Shown piece by piece: positions 32,240 through 43,345 of a stretch of 64,000 nt of DNA. The notes beneath the pieces are model-generated. The model was not told the DNA's origin, made no database searches, and saw nothing but the letters and a program-made list of their open reading frames with translations. The position numbers and the translations under genes are program-made. The first letter of the stretch is position 1. Each line of letters opens with the position of its first letter. The DNA is from Sternotherus odoratus. Its lineage: Eukaryota > Chordata > Testudines > Kinosternidae. The DNA lies in contig JAVMKO010000003.1 in the NCBI GenBank assembly GCA_032164245.1, positions 4,536,651-4,600,650 of the forward strand. The letters are read 5' to 3'.

Positions 32240-32789
32240 TTAAGTGCCAATGTGGACACATGAAGAAATAGATATAAACTGGCCGTCACAGGTTTTTAGA
32301 CTTGAAATTAGAAGGTTTCTAGCCATCAGAGGAGTGAAACTCTGTAACAGCCTTCCAAGGAGGAGTAGTGGGGGCAAAAAAACCTCACTGGCTTCAAGAG
32401 GGAGCTTGATAAGTTTATGGAGGGCATGGTATGATGAGACTGCCTATATAACCAATCTGTGATTGCCAGCAGCCAATATCTCCCGTGGCTGGTGATGGGA
32501 CACTACATGGGGAGGGCTCTGAGTTACTACAGAGAATTCTTTCCCAGGTCCGTGGCTGGTGGGTCTTGCCCAAATGCTCAGCGTCTGATTGTTCACCATA
32601 TGTGGGTTTGGGAAGGGATTTTCCCTGGCTCAGATTGGCAGAGGTCCTAGGGTTTTTTGCCTTCCTCTGCAGCACAGGGTGTGGGTCACTGGCAGGTTTA
32701 AACTAGTGTCAATGGTGGATTCTCTGAAACTTGAACTCTTTACATCATGATTTGAGGACTTCACTAACACCGCCAGAGGTTAAGGGGCC
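32240..32789 (+). mobile_element. CR1-like LINE 3' end, left part
   Basis: The frame includes LEIRRFLAIRGVKLCNSLPR and RGSLISLWRAWYDETAY, the decayed C-terminus, followed by a 3' UTR. The element is cut by a solo LTR and resumes at 33464. The left boundary is approximate. Confidence 0.6.
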
Positions 32790-33463
32790 TGTAGCGGGGT
32801 GACCACCCGTTCCCTCCCTGAAAGGGCTGGAGTAGCCCAGTGAAGGGGTCTGGCCAGGAGCCAGCAAACTCCCAGGCCACGCCCCAAACACTCCCAAGCC
32901 AGGATATAAGGGCTGGGAGGCTGAGAGACAAGACAGTCTCCTCTGTAATCAGAGGAAGACGGCCTGGCTGCGGGGAGGCCTTAAACAGGGTACCTAGACT
33001 GGTGCAGGGCTGGGGCCAGGCGGTAGGAGCTGGGGGAAGCTCGAACCTGGGAGCCCCAGGCTGCTGGGCCTAGTAGAAGGCCCGACCCGGGGTACTGGGG
33101 TTGCAGGGGGCAGCCCAGGGCTAGAAAGGGAAGCAACAGGCCAACCCCCCTTGCCAGTGATGAGCAGCCATGATACTGCAGTCTGCCTCAGTGAGCAGAG
33201 GCAAGTGGTGACTGGCAGTGGCAAAGTCTGAGGCAAGGTGGGGATAGTGGGTGGAGGGTTCCCCGGGGAGGGGACCCTTTGACTTGAGGGGGTTCTGCAG
33301 GGGGCAGCACCCTCAGTTAGTGGGCACCAGGGTCCGGGAGGGACACAGGGCCGGACTAGGAGCGGGACATCGCCCGGCAGAGGGCGCTCCGGAGGCTGGA
33401 AAAGCTGATTCCCCAGACGACCAGCAGGAGGCGCCGCCGGGGTGAGTGTCCGACCGTGTTACA
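32790..33463 (+). mobile_element. Solo LTR (674 bp) with GGGCC duplication
   Basis: It begins TGTAGCGGGGTGACC and ends GTGTTACA, TG..CA with inverted tips, and GGGCC flanks both sides (32785-32789, 33464-33468). A TATA-like 'gatataag' is at about 32904. No internal genes remain, so recombination between two LTRs is the likely origin. Whether it is of Gypsy or endogenous-retrovirus type cannot be told from the LTR alone. Confidence 0.82.
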
Positions 33464-33572
33464 GGGCCTATTACAGGGGTGGTGAATGAGGTTCTGTGGC
33501 CTGCAATGTGCTGGAGATGATCTTCTGAGATGATCACGGGGGTCCCTTCTGACCTTAAAGTCTATGAGATGG
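33464..33572 (+). mobile_element. CR1-like LINE 3' end, right part
   Basis: It continues the 3' end after the LTR: 'aggttctgtggcctgcaatg', 'gatgatcttctgagatgatc' and 'gtcccttctgaccttaaagt', ending 'ctatgagat'. Confidence 0.65.
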
Positions 33573-34109
33573 GCCTGAACTTCTTTAGCTCCCTACATGA
33601 TACACTGGTAGAGCAGCAGAATTATTTCTGGTAGTTTCATCTTCTCTTTGATCTATGGGAAATAATAGACCACCATTAAAGCAGATGGTCATGCTAGTTG
33701 CCTTTCATTCAGGCTAAATAGGAGAAACAATTAAACTCCATTATGGAGAAAGGCAGCTGAAACAACAGAAGCCCCCGCCCAAGGGCCTGGGCCATATGGG
33801 AAGGCCTGAGCAAGAATTTAGAGAAAATCAGAAGAGTTTCCCTGGGGACTGATTGCAGACACAAGGTCTGAGACAGGAACTGAGTGATTGCAGCTGTGTT
33901 TGGCTGTGGGTGTCAGGGGCAGAAAGCACCTGGAAAGCCAGGAGAAAGTAAACAGCAAGCCACAGAAGCAGTTGTGAATGTAGCTCTGAGAAGGAGCACA
34001 GATGGAGCGTCTTCGGGCACAGAACTGGCTGGAAAGGCAGGCTTGGAAATTGTGAGCAAGGAAACTACCTGCTGTTTGTTCCTGCATGAGGAAGGAGGGC
34101 CTAATGGTT

Positions 34110-34330
34110 AATGCACTATCATAAGACTTAAGAGACCTGCGTTCAGATCCCTGCTCCTCCAGACACCCTCTGTGTGACCTTGGACATGTCATTTAGCTTC
34201 TCTCTCCTCAGTTCCCCACCTATGGAGGGGGCGGTCAGGGGACAAGGATAACAACACTACCCTACCTCCAGGGTTGTTGTGAGGATAAATACATTGAAGA
34301 TTGAGGTGCTTGGACGATGCAGTAAGGGCA
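34110..34330 (+). repeat. MIR-like SINE fragment
   Basis: The blocks 'taagagacctgcgttcagat', 'ccctgctcctccag', 'gtgaccttggacatgtcatt' and 'cagggttgttgtgaggataa' follow the full MIR order. Confidence 0.7.
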
Positions 34331-35996
34331 CCATAGGAGCATGATAGTGTTCTGGGAAACAGGATTCTGGATGCATTCATCGTAAACAAAGAGGATTGGT
34401 TCAAAGAATCATATAATCAGTGTCTCTTCCTATTGGAAACAATCCAACAAGGCCTTGAATATTGATTAACTGCTCATTTCAAGGAGCAAAAATACTGTGA
34501 GGATGTGGTCAACTCTTCGTGTTCCTAAAAAGTGACGTTCCTCAGGTGTCACAGAAGTTCTCATGTATGGTCGTGGGCGTTTCCCATGCATTATTAGAAT
34601 CCAAGTTCTCACAGCCACAGGCCGGACAGTACAGGAGCCCTTAGCAGAAGGAGAGCCTGAGAAACAAGGCCTGGTATAAGGCCTAAGGTCTGCACTAAAA
34701 TCAAGCCCTGTTGAGATTAAGCAAAGTTAGCAAGAGTCAAGCTATGAGCAAGAGTCAGGCAGGTTCACTGTCCAATACATGAACTTGGCTAGACCAGGGC
34801 TCGTGTTGCAAAAACACAAGACTTCTAGACACTAAATATTCATAGAAACACACTCCAGAAGGCTCGCACCAAAATACCCCAATACAAGGTTATGGTGTAA
34901 ACACACTCCCCGAAGATAACAGGGACACACTGACCCCTCAGGATGACAGGGTGATGGACAGAGATGTTTTGATCGAACCAACATGTACAAAGTAAAGGAT
35001 GGTAACCAACCACGTGAGGGGGCAACACGTAACTTGTTTGTATTGGTGTATAAAAAGGAGTCTCAGAGGAGGTATCATTGTCCAGCCAAGGGGGAAATGA
35101 AAAGTCCCTCCATTCACTGAGCCAAGTCCACTGTCATAGGTCTACACTGTAGACATTGATCCAGGAAGATAGGATCCATTGATCTGGGAAGCTAGGAGCC
35201 TGCTTCGTCGGCAATTAACCCGCCGAGTGCCTTCACTACCCAACCGAGTCTGTGGACTTTTTGGGCAGTTCGATCGGAGCTTGTTGTACGGGCAATCTGG
35301 ACAGAGTTAGTGTGGCACACAGAGAGAACACACATGCAGCCAGCAACTGACTGAGACCCTCCCACTTCATTGGGTTTCAAGGCCTGAGCTCCAGCCTGAG
35401 TCTGAAAGTCTACACTGCTATTTCTAGGCCCACAATGTAAGTCTCACGAGCCCAAATCAGTTGACCCTGGCTCTGAGACTTGCTGCTGCAGGGTTTTTAT
35501 GCTTTTTAAACACCAGAGGTATAAATTCTCCCTTAGGCCTTTTCTAAGGGCTCCATCTCTGTGTTGCAGAAACACGAAATGATAGAAAAATTAAATACAA
35601 GTGTTAACAAGAAGGTGCAAAATATGCCCCCTCTCTTCTGTACTGCAGGGAACTCTCCCTAATCCGGCATCGGGATGAAAATTAACGTGCACTGGCAGCT
35701 TTCCTATCTTGCTCACGTGGGCTCCTCTGACTCACTAGCAGCCAGAAGTTGGTGTGCAGTTAATTAGCTAACATCAGCGAGGAAAGGATTTACTAGTATG
35801 ACCTTGCACAGCAAGGGAGTGTGGAGAATGAGTGGTGGAGAGAACAATGTTCTGAATGAAAAATCGCGTCTCATCTACACATCATGCCCACAAACCCAGT
35901 AACTGATTTTTACGAACTACATGGTGATGATGCACATCAGCAAACTTGTTCTGGAAGGGATACCGATTGCTCGAGCTGGGCTGCTAAGGCTGGATA
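34331..35996. other. Non-coding stretch with LTR-like and MITE-like pieces
   Basis: The part 34800-35330 has 'gtgtataaaaaggagtctca' (TATA-like at 35048) and a GC-rich downstream segment as in an LTR, but no TG..CA ends with a duplication were found. The part 35395-35500 ('gtctacactgctatttctag', 'ccctggctctgagacttgct') looks like the inside of a Harbinger-type MITE. Confidence 0.35.
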
Positions 35997-36004
35997 TGTT
36001 ACAC

Positions 36005-36724
36005 CAGGGTTCGGGAACCTTTTTGACTCAGAGAGCCATGAAAGCAAAATATTTGGAAATTTATTTCAGTAAGAGCCAAATAATAGCCCCCCCCGGCCGT
36101 GCTCTCCTTCCTCCCCCCCCCCCGCTCCGGCCGCGCTCTCCTTCCCTCCCCCCCCCCCCGCTCCGGCCGCGCTCTCCTCCCCCCGCTCCGGCCGTGCTCT
36201 CCCTCCCTCCCCCGGCTTGCCTTGCCTTGCCTTGCCTTGCCTCGCCTCCTGCCCCGGCCCCGGCTCCGACTCCGCTCTTTTCCCCCGGCTCCGCCTCGCC
36301 TCGCCTCGTGCCCCGGCCCCGGCTCTGCCTCCGCTCTTCTCCCCCGGCTCCGCCTCGCCTCGCCTCGTGCCCCGGCCCCGGCTCCGCCTCCGCTCTTCTC
36401 CCCCGGCTCCGCCTCGCCCCGGCCCCGGCTCCGCCTCCGCTCTTCTCCCCCGGCTCCGCCTCGCCTCGTGCCCTGGCCCCGGCTCCACCTCTGCTCTTCT
36501 CCCCCCGGCTCCGCCTCCGCTCTTCTCTCCCCCCCCCCCCGCTCGCCTCTTACTGACCCCGCCCCTCTCCTCCGGCTGCGGCTCCGCGCACTGGTTGGTG
36601 ACCAGGCCGGACTTTGGACATGCCTGGATTAAAAAGTGAGAATATATTATGTTTTTTCTGCGAGCCAGATGAAATTCTCAAAAGAGTCACACCTGGCTCG
36701 CGAGCCATACGTTCCCGACCCCTG
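36005..36724 (+). mobile_element. hAT element with C-rich minisatellites, TGTTACAC duplication
   Basis: The ends CAGGGTTCGGGAACC and GTTCCCGACCCCTG are inverted repeats, and TGTTACAC flanks both sides (35997-36004, 36725-36732). The interior has two arrays: 36090-36240 ('gctccggccgcgctctcctt' units and a CTTGC pentamer run) and 36251-36530 (a 59-bp unit). The long Pro/Leu/Ala/Ser-rich frames here arise from the array. Confidence 0.88.
36251..36530. repeat. 59-bp C-rich minisatellite inside the hAT element
   Basis: The unit runs GCCCCGGCCCCGGCTCCGCC, TCCGCTCTTCTCCCCCGGCT, CCGCCTCGCCTCGCCTCGT. There are two full copies followed by shortened ones of 47-54 bp. Confidence 0.85.
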
Positions 36725-36842
36725 TGTTACACCAATGTCCAATCTCTGACCCGTCCCAGTGTTATGCTCGAAATGGAAGGGAGGACTGGGAGGAATGCAC
36801 AGACTCAAATGCCTGAGAAACTGGACACTGCAGTTTGACAGT

Positions 36843-37098
36843 GAATCATAGAATCGGAGAATATCAGGGTTGGAAGGGACCTCAGGAGGTATCTAGTCCA
36901 ACCCCCTGCTCAAAGCAGGACCAACCCCAACTAAATCATCCCAGCCAGGGCTTTGTCAAGCCTGGCCTTAAAAACCTCCAAGGAAGGAGATTCCACCCCT
37001 TCCCTAAGTAACCCATTCCAGTGCTTCACCACCCTCCTAGGGAAAAAGTTTTTCCTAATATCCAACCTAAACCTCCCACACTGAAACTTGAACTAGTG
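36843..37098 (-). mobile_element. CR1-type LINE 3' end, minus orientation
   Basis: It contains 'gaatatcagggttggaaggg', 'acctcaggaggtatctagtc', 'caaccccctgctcaaagcag' and 'ggaaaaagtttttcctaata', the inverted CR1 3' end. It closely matches the copy at 27163. Confidence 0.85.
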
Positions 37099-37150
37099 AC
37101 AAGGCTGCAACTCTTGTGGTCCATAACTGTTCCTGGTGCTTCCTTCCCTC

Positions 37151-37642
37151 CAGGGCCGGCGACAGGGGGGTACTACGGTTACAGCTGTACCGGGCCCCGG
37201 ATTTAAGGGGGGCCCCCTTAAGTCCAGGACCCGGTACACAGCAGTACCCGTAGTCGTCCCCCCTTGTCACCGGGCCTGGAGAGCGGGGAAGGGGCGGGGA
37301 GGCGGCGCAGCTCTCCTCTGGAGCGGACGAGCGCGCGTGTCCCCGGCAGGAGCAGTGAGCCCGGCCGGCGGCAGCAGCGCACCACCGCCTGCAAAGAGGG
37401 CGAGGGCGGGGAGGCTCCGCAGCACGGTAGGGCTTCCCCCGCCGGACATGGCATCATGCAGCCACTGCACCGTCTCGCGCAGGTCCGGGGGGGGAGGGCG
37501 CGCGGAGGGTGAGAGCAGCAAGGGCGACTCGTGCCGCTCCCGGGCTTGCACTCCCGCAGGACCCTGCACTGCCGCCAGCCGCTGTCAGCTGGGGCGGGGG
37601 AGATCAGAGTAGGGGGCTCCAAAATTTCTGTCGCCGGCCCTG
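37151..37642 (+). mobile_element. hAT element, sister of 29447-30310, CTTCCCTC duplication
   Basis: The ends CAGGGCCGGCGACAG and CTGTCGCCGGCCCTG are identical to those at 29447-30310, with CTTCCCTC on both sides (37143-37150, 37643-37650). It keeps the long left hairpin (37156-37262) and the 'ccaaaattt' before the right end, but the middle is a different GC-rich sequence with no G-run array. Confidence 0.9.
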
Positions 37643-37650
37643 CTTCCCTC

Positions 37651-40600
37651 GGTGGGGGTCTCTCTTCTGCGCAGAGCTCTTCCTGAACCCACTCTGGATG
37701 GGGCTTCTCTGACAGCCCAGCAAAAGTGGGAGGGGCAAGGCCCACTGATTCTTTTGTTTTTTTAATTCCTGCGCTGGCTCTCCTGGCCCCCACCGCACTC
37801 TCCTACTTCCAAGCGTGCCAGATGGAGGCGCCGGTGAGCAGCTCCTCCTTATGGCCCAGTCTGGAACCGTACCTTCCATTTTAACTTGCCCTTTGACCAA
37901 AACACTCACTGCACCCTTGTGTTAGACCCACTTCTCTGATCAATGTGAATATTGCTGTGCTTTGCATGAGTAAACCCTGATACTAAAGGGTGGCTTTGTC
38001 CTGCCAACCTCCTACTTGGATGGCTCCTGCTGCCGAGGCTGGGAGTGGAGGAACGAGGAGCAGCAGATGCTGCTGATGGTTTCTATTCCAGACCCAGACA
38101 AATGCAGAATCTGTGAAATGAAGGTTTTGGTCCCAGAATGGTGGGAACCATTGATTGGCTCCAGTGGTAGTGATACTGCACTTGTAGTGGGCAGGAGTTG
38201 GGGGCTGAGGGCAGGGAATGAGACAGGAAGGGAAGAAGCATTCTGGATGGAAAGGTAGAAGAAGTGGGGAGGGATAAAAATAGCAGCTGTACTGCCTCAA
38301 AGGTTAAAGGGTAAGTAGAGTCTCTATCAAAAACAGCCGGCGTGGAGAGTCGCATTTTTGTGCATATACATAATGTTGAATTTTGAACCTGAAAAGGATC
38401 ATACACAAATCAGGAATGGAAAGCTGTCTCTTGAATCAGAAAGCAGGCAGCAAACTGTTATATTTGGTTAATCTTGTGATTCTGGGGTGCCTGGCTTCAT
38501 CCATTTGCCCAAGGAATGCAGGATCAAATCACACAGTAGTACTCTCCTAAGCTGAGATCCTCAAAGGTAATGGGAAAAATGGACGGTTAAGAGGCTAAAT
38601 ATCTTTGAGGATCTGAACTCAAATCACACATCAATAGTGCTTCTTTTGTGACCATAAAAACCTGAGCCTGAACAAATTAAAGCAAGTCTACCTTCAGCAG
38701 TGACCACTCTTTCTCGATACTCATCATTCTTGTAAAAGTAACGTTAACACAAATTGACAGCATATGACTTCTAGGTTTACAACTGAATTTAAGTGTGGAA
38801 TTTTCCCCAGAATTTGTCTTCTCTTTAGAGCTCAGCAAATAGTTATTTTTACATGTTTCTTTACTAGCACTTTGGCTAATGAAACTAGCAAGTCAGCATC
38901 ACTTGCAGGGACTCTCTCTCTCTCTCTTCAGCGACCTGCCCATTAATTCATATTTGTGGAAAGGGAAAGAAGGAATTTGGGGGAGTAGGAGACAGAGATG
39001 TTCTCCATTCTTTGACCAGTTGTCCATAGAATCCTTTAGGATTGTTGGGCCCTGAATTTCTAAAGGCAGACAGAAATTTTAAAAATGCCTTTCAAACCAT
39101 CTTTACACCCCCCAAAAGAAGGGAAAAGAGCAGAAGGCCAATTATTTTCTTGGACTGCGGGTCACTTTTAAAAGATACATGGTAGGTCTCAAGGTTCCTA
39201 TGCAGTGCCCTGGTAGTCAATCAAATGAGTCAGTACTCACTTCACTTCATGATGAAAGACAGTGACTGTAGGAAGTGAATGATACCATGGCAGAAAATGA
39301 ACACACATGGATTCGATCCATGCACATGGCAGACTGTGTGTGGGAATAAAGAGCAGCTCCCTCCGACGCTCTGGCCAGAGCCTGCGCACTCTGTGAACTA
39401 CATGAGTCAGCCAAGGATCTGTCTGCATTCTTCACAAATGGAGTATATAGACGTGGTTACTTGGTGTCAATGTTCAAGAGAATAAGAATGCAAAGTGTGT
39501 CATATATTACCTCTGTCCCCTGCCGCCCATCTCTGCCTGGAATTTTTAAGTCCAAGGTTCATGTATGTAGCCCAAAGAGAACACTAAGATCCAAAGTGTT
39601 CTAAGATTTGCTAGACCTGCTCATTTCTTCCTATATCTTTTCCCACCCTCTTCTTGCAAGTCAATTCACCAGTGATGTCTGTAGGCGCTGCTTCTGTTTG
39701 TAAAGGTTAGGACAGTCAGTCATAGCACTGTAACTGTGTCGTCTGATTCCAACAACCCCACTGCAAACCAAATCCAGAACACTGAATTAATGCTTCTCAG
39801 AAACATTCGCAAAACCCTGGCCCTGGGAGTTCAAAAATGTGGACCTATGACGTTTGGTCTGTTATGAAGGGATGATTTGGGGAGAATCCTCACTGGCATA
39901 TGGACCGTTCATGAACAGAAAACTAAGGGCCATTTCTGACGAATGGATTGTACATAATTAATCAGTAATTATCATCCATCTCTGCTTTCTGTGGTGTTCA
40001 TATGGCAGTGCACAACAACACAGCCAACAGTTCAGGGAAAGGAAGTGAATAGGAATCATATTTGAAGTGAAGCTGCAGAGGAAATTGTTTTAATTGAGGA
40101 AAGCAAGCTGTTAATAGAGTTAATTAGGATTCTTTATTCATCAAATGCACAAACATGTAAGCAGACTCCACTGTGGGAGGAATCTAGACCCCTCCAGGCT
40201 CTCTAGTGTCTGCAAGTGTGTATTGCATCTATGCATGTCTGCATTTGATACCACTGGAATGTAGAGAAGCAGAATGTAATAACCCTTAACGGATATTTAG
40301 CATGCAGGGTAGGCTTGATTGATGATTCCAAATGGTTTTACAGCATTGGTTCAGTGTGGACTCAAAGGAACAATGCCACTAGAATGGTGCAAGAATGGAA
40401 TTTTCTTTCCCATGGGAAAAAAATGAGATTTTGAAAAAATTCTTGTTCCAAATCAGAACCAGAAAAAAAAAATTGAAATTTTTCACAGGAACAAAAGGGG
40501 AGGAAAATTCCATTTCGACAGAGCTAAAATGGCATGTTTTGGCTTGCTAGCTGCGGATGGGCAGGTTCCCTGGCTCCATGGGAACCCACTTGGTGGGTGG

Positions 40601-40901
40601 GTGGGCTGCCTGGTTCCTTTGCTGGCCAGCTTCCTGGCTGCCTGCCCGTTCCTGTTGGGAAGCTGAGTAGCTGGCTAAGAGCCCCATGAACCCAAGCGGC
40701 CTCCCAGGTGAGCTGCTGGGGAGCCTGAGGAGGTGGGTGGGCCAGGAAAGCAGGCAGAATGGCCAGCCTGCCTGCTTGGTTTCCATCAAACGTTTTGACA
40801 GAGTCAGCGTGTTCCTGTGGAATGTTTCAGTTTTGCTGAATCAATGTTTTTTAGTGGGGAAAACTATTCCATCGTAAAACGTTTGACTCGCTTTAAATGC
40901 C
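37651..40901. other. Unassigned non-coding stretch
   Basis: I see no supported exon or repeat apart from a short CT run near 38910. Short open frames here are chance. Confidence 0.4.
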
Positions 40902-40913
40902 ACTGATTGAGTC

Positions 40914-41053
40914 AGGTTTCAGAGTAGCAGCCGTGTCAGTTTATATCCGTAAAAAGAACAAGAGTACTTGGGGCATCCTAGAGACTAACACATTTATTTC
41001 AGTATAATAAATTTGTTAGTCTCTAAGGTGCCACAAGGACTCCTGTTCTTTTT
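40914..41053 (+). mobile_element. Penelope-like end with 12-bp target duplication
   Basis: It starts 'aggtttcagagtagcagccg' and ends 'ctcctgttctttt', and ACTGATTGAGTC flanks both sides (40902-40913 and 41054-41065). The two arms 'agagactaacacatttattt' and 'aataaatttgttagtctcta' are inverted, but the hammerhead core between them is lost. Confidence 0.75.
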
Positions 41054-41067
41054 ACTGATTGAGTCGT

Positions 41068-41578
41068 TGTTAGGACTGGAAGATATTGTGACGGGCAACC
41101 ACTAGAAGGCGCAGTTACGCTTCTAAGTCAACTCCAGGAGAATGCATAATGGTGGTATTATCTGAGAATGACCTTGCTGTTATCTGTGTGTTTGGGAACC
41201 TGTTCCCAGCTGCATGAGTGTTTACCCTGTCTGTGTGAGAATGAATGCGTAGGAAACTAAATGGGGAAACTAAGGCAGGACTGCGTAACCAACAAGTGCT
41301 GACCAATCAGTTTGTTGCTTGCTATTAATGAGATGAGTATGTATGAGATGCAAATGAGCATGAGTATATCTGTGCTGACACACCTCTTTGGGTTGGGCTT
41401 CCTCTTTGGGCTTCCCTGGACATCGCCCGGGTGTGTCAGTCATCTTGTATTGCGGCCGTGCTGGCAGATAAGCCCCCCAGCACGAAATGCCGCTCCCTCC
41501 AATAAACTCACCACTTTCCAACTAGCCACCTGTGTGAGGCCTCGTTTCTCCCGGCAACGAGATAAGCCCCCTGCAACA
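41068..41578 (+). mobile_element. Solo LTR (511 bp), TGTTAGG..GCAACA, GTCGT duplication
   Basis: The ends are TGTT and AACA, and GTCGT flanks both sides (41063-41067, 41579-41583). It holds a CCAAT box ('gaccaatcag', about 41301) and an AATAAA at 41501-41506 placed about 75 bp from the right end, as in a retroviral-type LTR with R and U5. No internal genes are present. Confidence 0.8.
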
Positions 41579-41583
41579 GTCGT

Positions 41584-42489
41584 CATCATGATCTCTTCCT
41601 GTGATACACGAGTTTGCCTTCTAAATACCGACTCACAAACCTCCCTAACCTTGTGAGATCAGATAAAGTCACTGCTCAAGGTGATGTGGAAGCCCTGCAG
41701 TTCTTTTCTGAAGTGTGTCATAACCAGTTGTACAAATAAAACTAACACCCTTTTAGAAAATGACTAACTTCAAAGTTGGCAGCTGTTGGCCTTTTCACCC
41801 CCTCAGTCTGCGAAACATAAATTACTCCAAACGACTTAATTTTCATGTCTCTCTCTCGTGGGCTGGCTTTATGATAGTCACTCAACCTCCCAAGTGTGAC
41901 CAGGAATTGCAGTTTGACAAAAGCCTGGAACGTCATTCAAAACGAAATACTTCCAGGGCTTGTTTTATGAATGCTGACGACAAGAGTTGCTGCTGGTTAT
42001 GCAAAATAAACTCGTTCTGAATCATTGAGCTCTTCATTATGTTGCCAACCTGCTTGTCGGCTGCTTTATTTCCTTTCTCATTTAGGCAATGGGAAACCAT
42101 TCTTTTCTTAAGACTTGTGGATTCATTTCAACTTCAGGATGATTAAGAAGGCTTCAGTATTAGTGGGAACATCTGCCTCGTAGTGTAGGCAGTCACTCAA
42201 GCTTCCTCCACACAGATCTGCCAATGCACTGGAGTCCTCATCAGAAGCACTCCTATTGCAGTACTGGAGACCCCTGCACAGCTCTGAAACCACACCTTAG
42301 TCCTGATCTGCAGCAGCCTCCTGTTATTCCAGCCCTGCCCTCTACCAGCGTTGATCTGCCATTGTACCTTAGACTGAGCTGCCGCGTCTCTTCCCTGTAA
42401 TGTCCAAGAGCTTAGTAGAATTCCAAAAAGGATTGAACATTTCTATGTCTAATGAGAACCTCCACAGTTACATTCGACAGTGTAAATAA
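41584..42489. other. Unassigned non-coding stretch
   Basis: Nothing could be supported as gene or named repeat. Confidence 0.4.
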
Positions 42490-42578
42490 GACGATGAAGA
42501 CTTGTGGCACCTTAGACACTAACCAGTTTATTTCAGCATAAGCTTTCGTGGGCTATAGCCCACTTCATCAGATGAATA
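42490..42578 (-). mobile_element. Penelope-like end with intact CUGAUGA core
   Basis: On the minus strand: CTGATGA (42565-42571), the hairpin AGTGGGCTATAGCCCAC, GAAA and AGCTTATGCT. The three core blocks are all standard. The base after the stem III closing U is G, whereas hammerheads need A, C or U at the cleavage site, so cleavage is unlikely in this copy. Confidence 0.7.
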
Positions 42579-42588
42579 GAATGGAACA

Positions 42589-42710
42589 TCCGATCAAGTG
42601 GGCTATAGCCCACGAAAGCTAATGCTGAAATAAACCGGTTAGTCTCGAAGGTGCCACAAGTCTTCATCATCTTGTTTACGGATACAGACTAACACGGCTG
42701 CTAATCTTAA
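42589..42710 (+). mobile_element. Penelope-like end, inverted partner
   Basis: On the plus strand: CCGATCA, AGTGGGCTATAGCCCAC, GAAA, AGCTAATGCT, then 'ccggttagtctcgaaggtgc' and 'cagactaacacggctgct'. The core is broken (CCGATCA). It mirrors the copy at 42490 across a 10-bp gap. Confidence 0.7.
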
Positions 42711-43214
42711 ATTAGACAGTGTGTGTATCTGTGTGTGTCTATCATATGGATTCTTGTTTCTCTGAAGCCTTTGATACTAGCCTAGAGAGGTCAATGATCC
42801 AGCATGGCGATTGCTGTGTTTCTGTGTGAATGGTGCTTCTGCTTACTGAGAATTGGTGGGCAAATGTTCAGCTAATCCACCTTCAGTTCTTTGGTTGTAG
42901 TCTCTACATGTAATCATTTCATGGAGAGCTTTGCCTCAGGTAGTCACTTTCATAATGCATAGCTTGACCACAGCAGGTGCAAGAGAGCCATCCCATGTGG
43001 CCTGGTGTTCCACAATTTTATTTTACTCTTGTAAAAATCCCACTGAGTCTAAAGTCTCATCCAAAGACTCTCATAGCCATTCTCCTGGTTATCGCTTTAC
43101 CTCAGAAAGACAAAAGGCTCCCTGCTGGGAGTTGAATATGTGATTCCAGCAGAGATAGACCCAAGCTGTCCTAAAGTGGGTAGGGCTCAGATCCATGATA
43201 TTGGTTCATCCTGC

Positions 43215-43345
43215 TGTAGGGAGGAAGAATTGCCCAATGGTTAGGGTGCTAGCTAAGGCCTCGGGAGCCCTGATTTCAATTACTTGCTCTGCCATAGTCT
43301 TGGACGAATCACTTAGGATCACATCTGCAAAGGTTATTAGGCATG
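43215..43345 (+). repeat. MIR-like SINE fragment
   Basis: The blocks 'atggttagggtgctagctaa', 'tgatttcaattacttgctct', 'gccatagtcttgga' and 'aatcacttaggatc' follow MIR order. Confidence 0.5.

Noticed and set aside
35921..36639. Open frames of 140-211 residues, Pro/Leu/Ser/Ala-rich
   Set aside because: They come from the 59-bp C-rich array inside a hAT element; no splice sites or family similarity.
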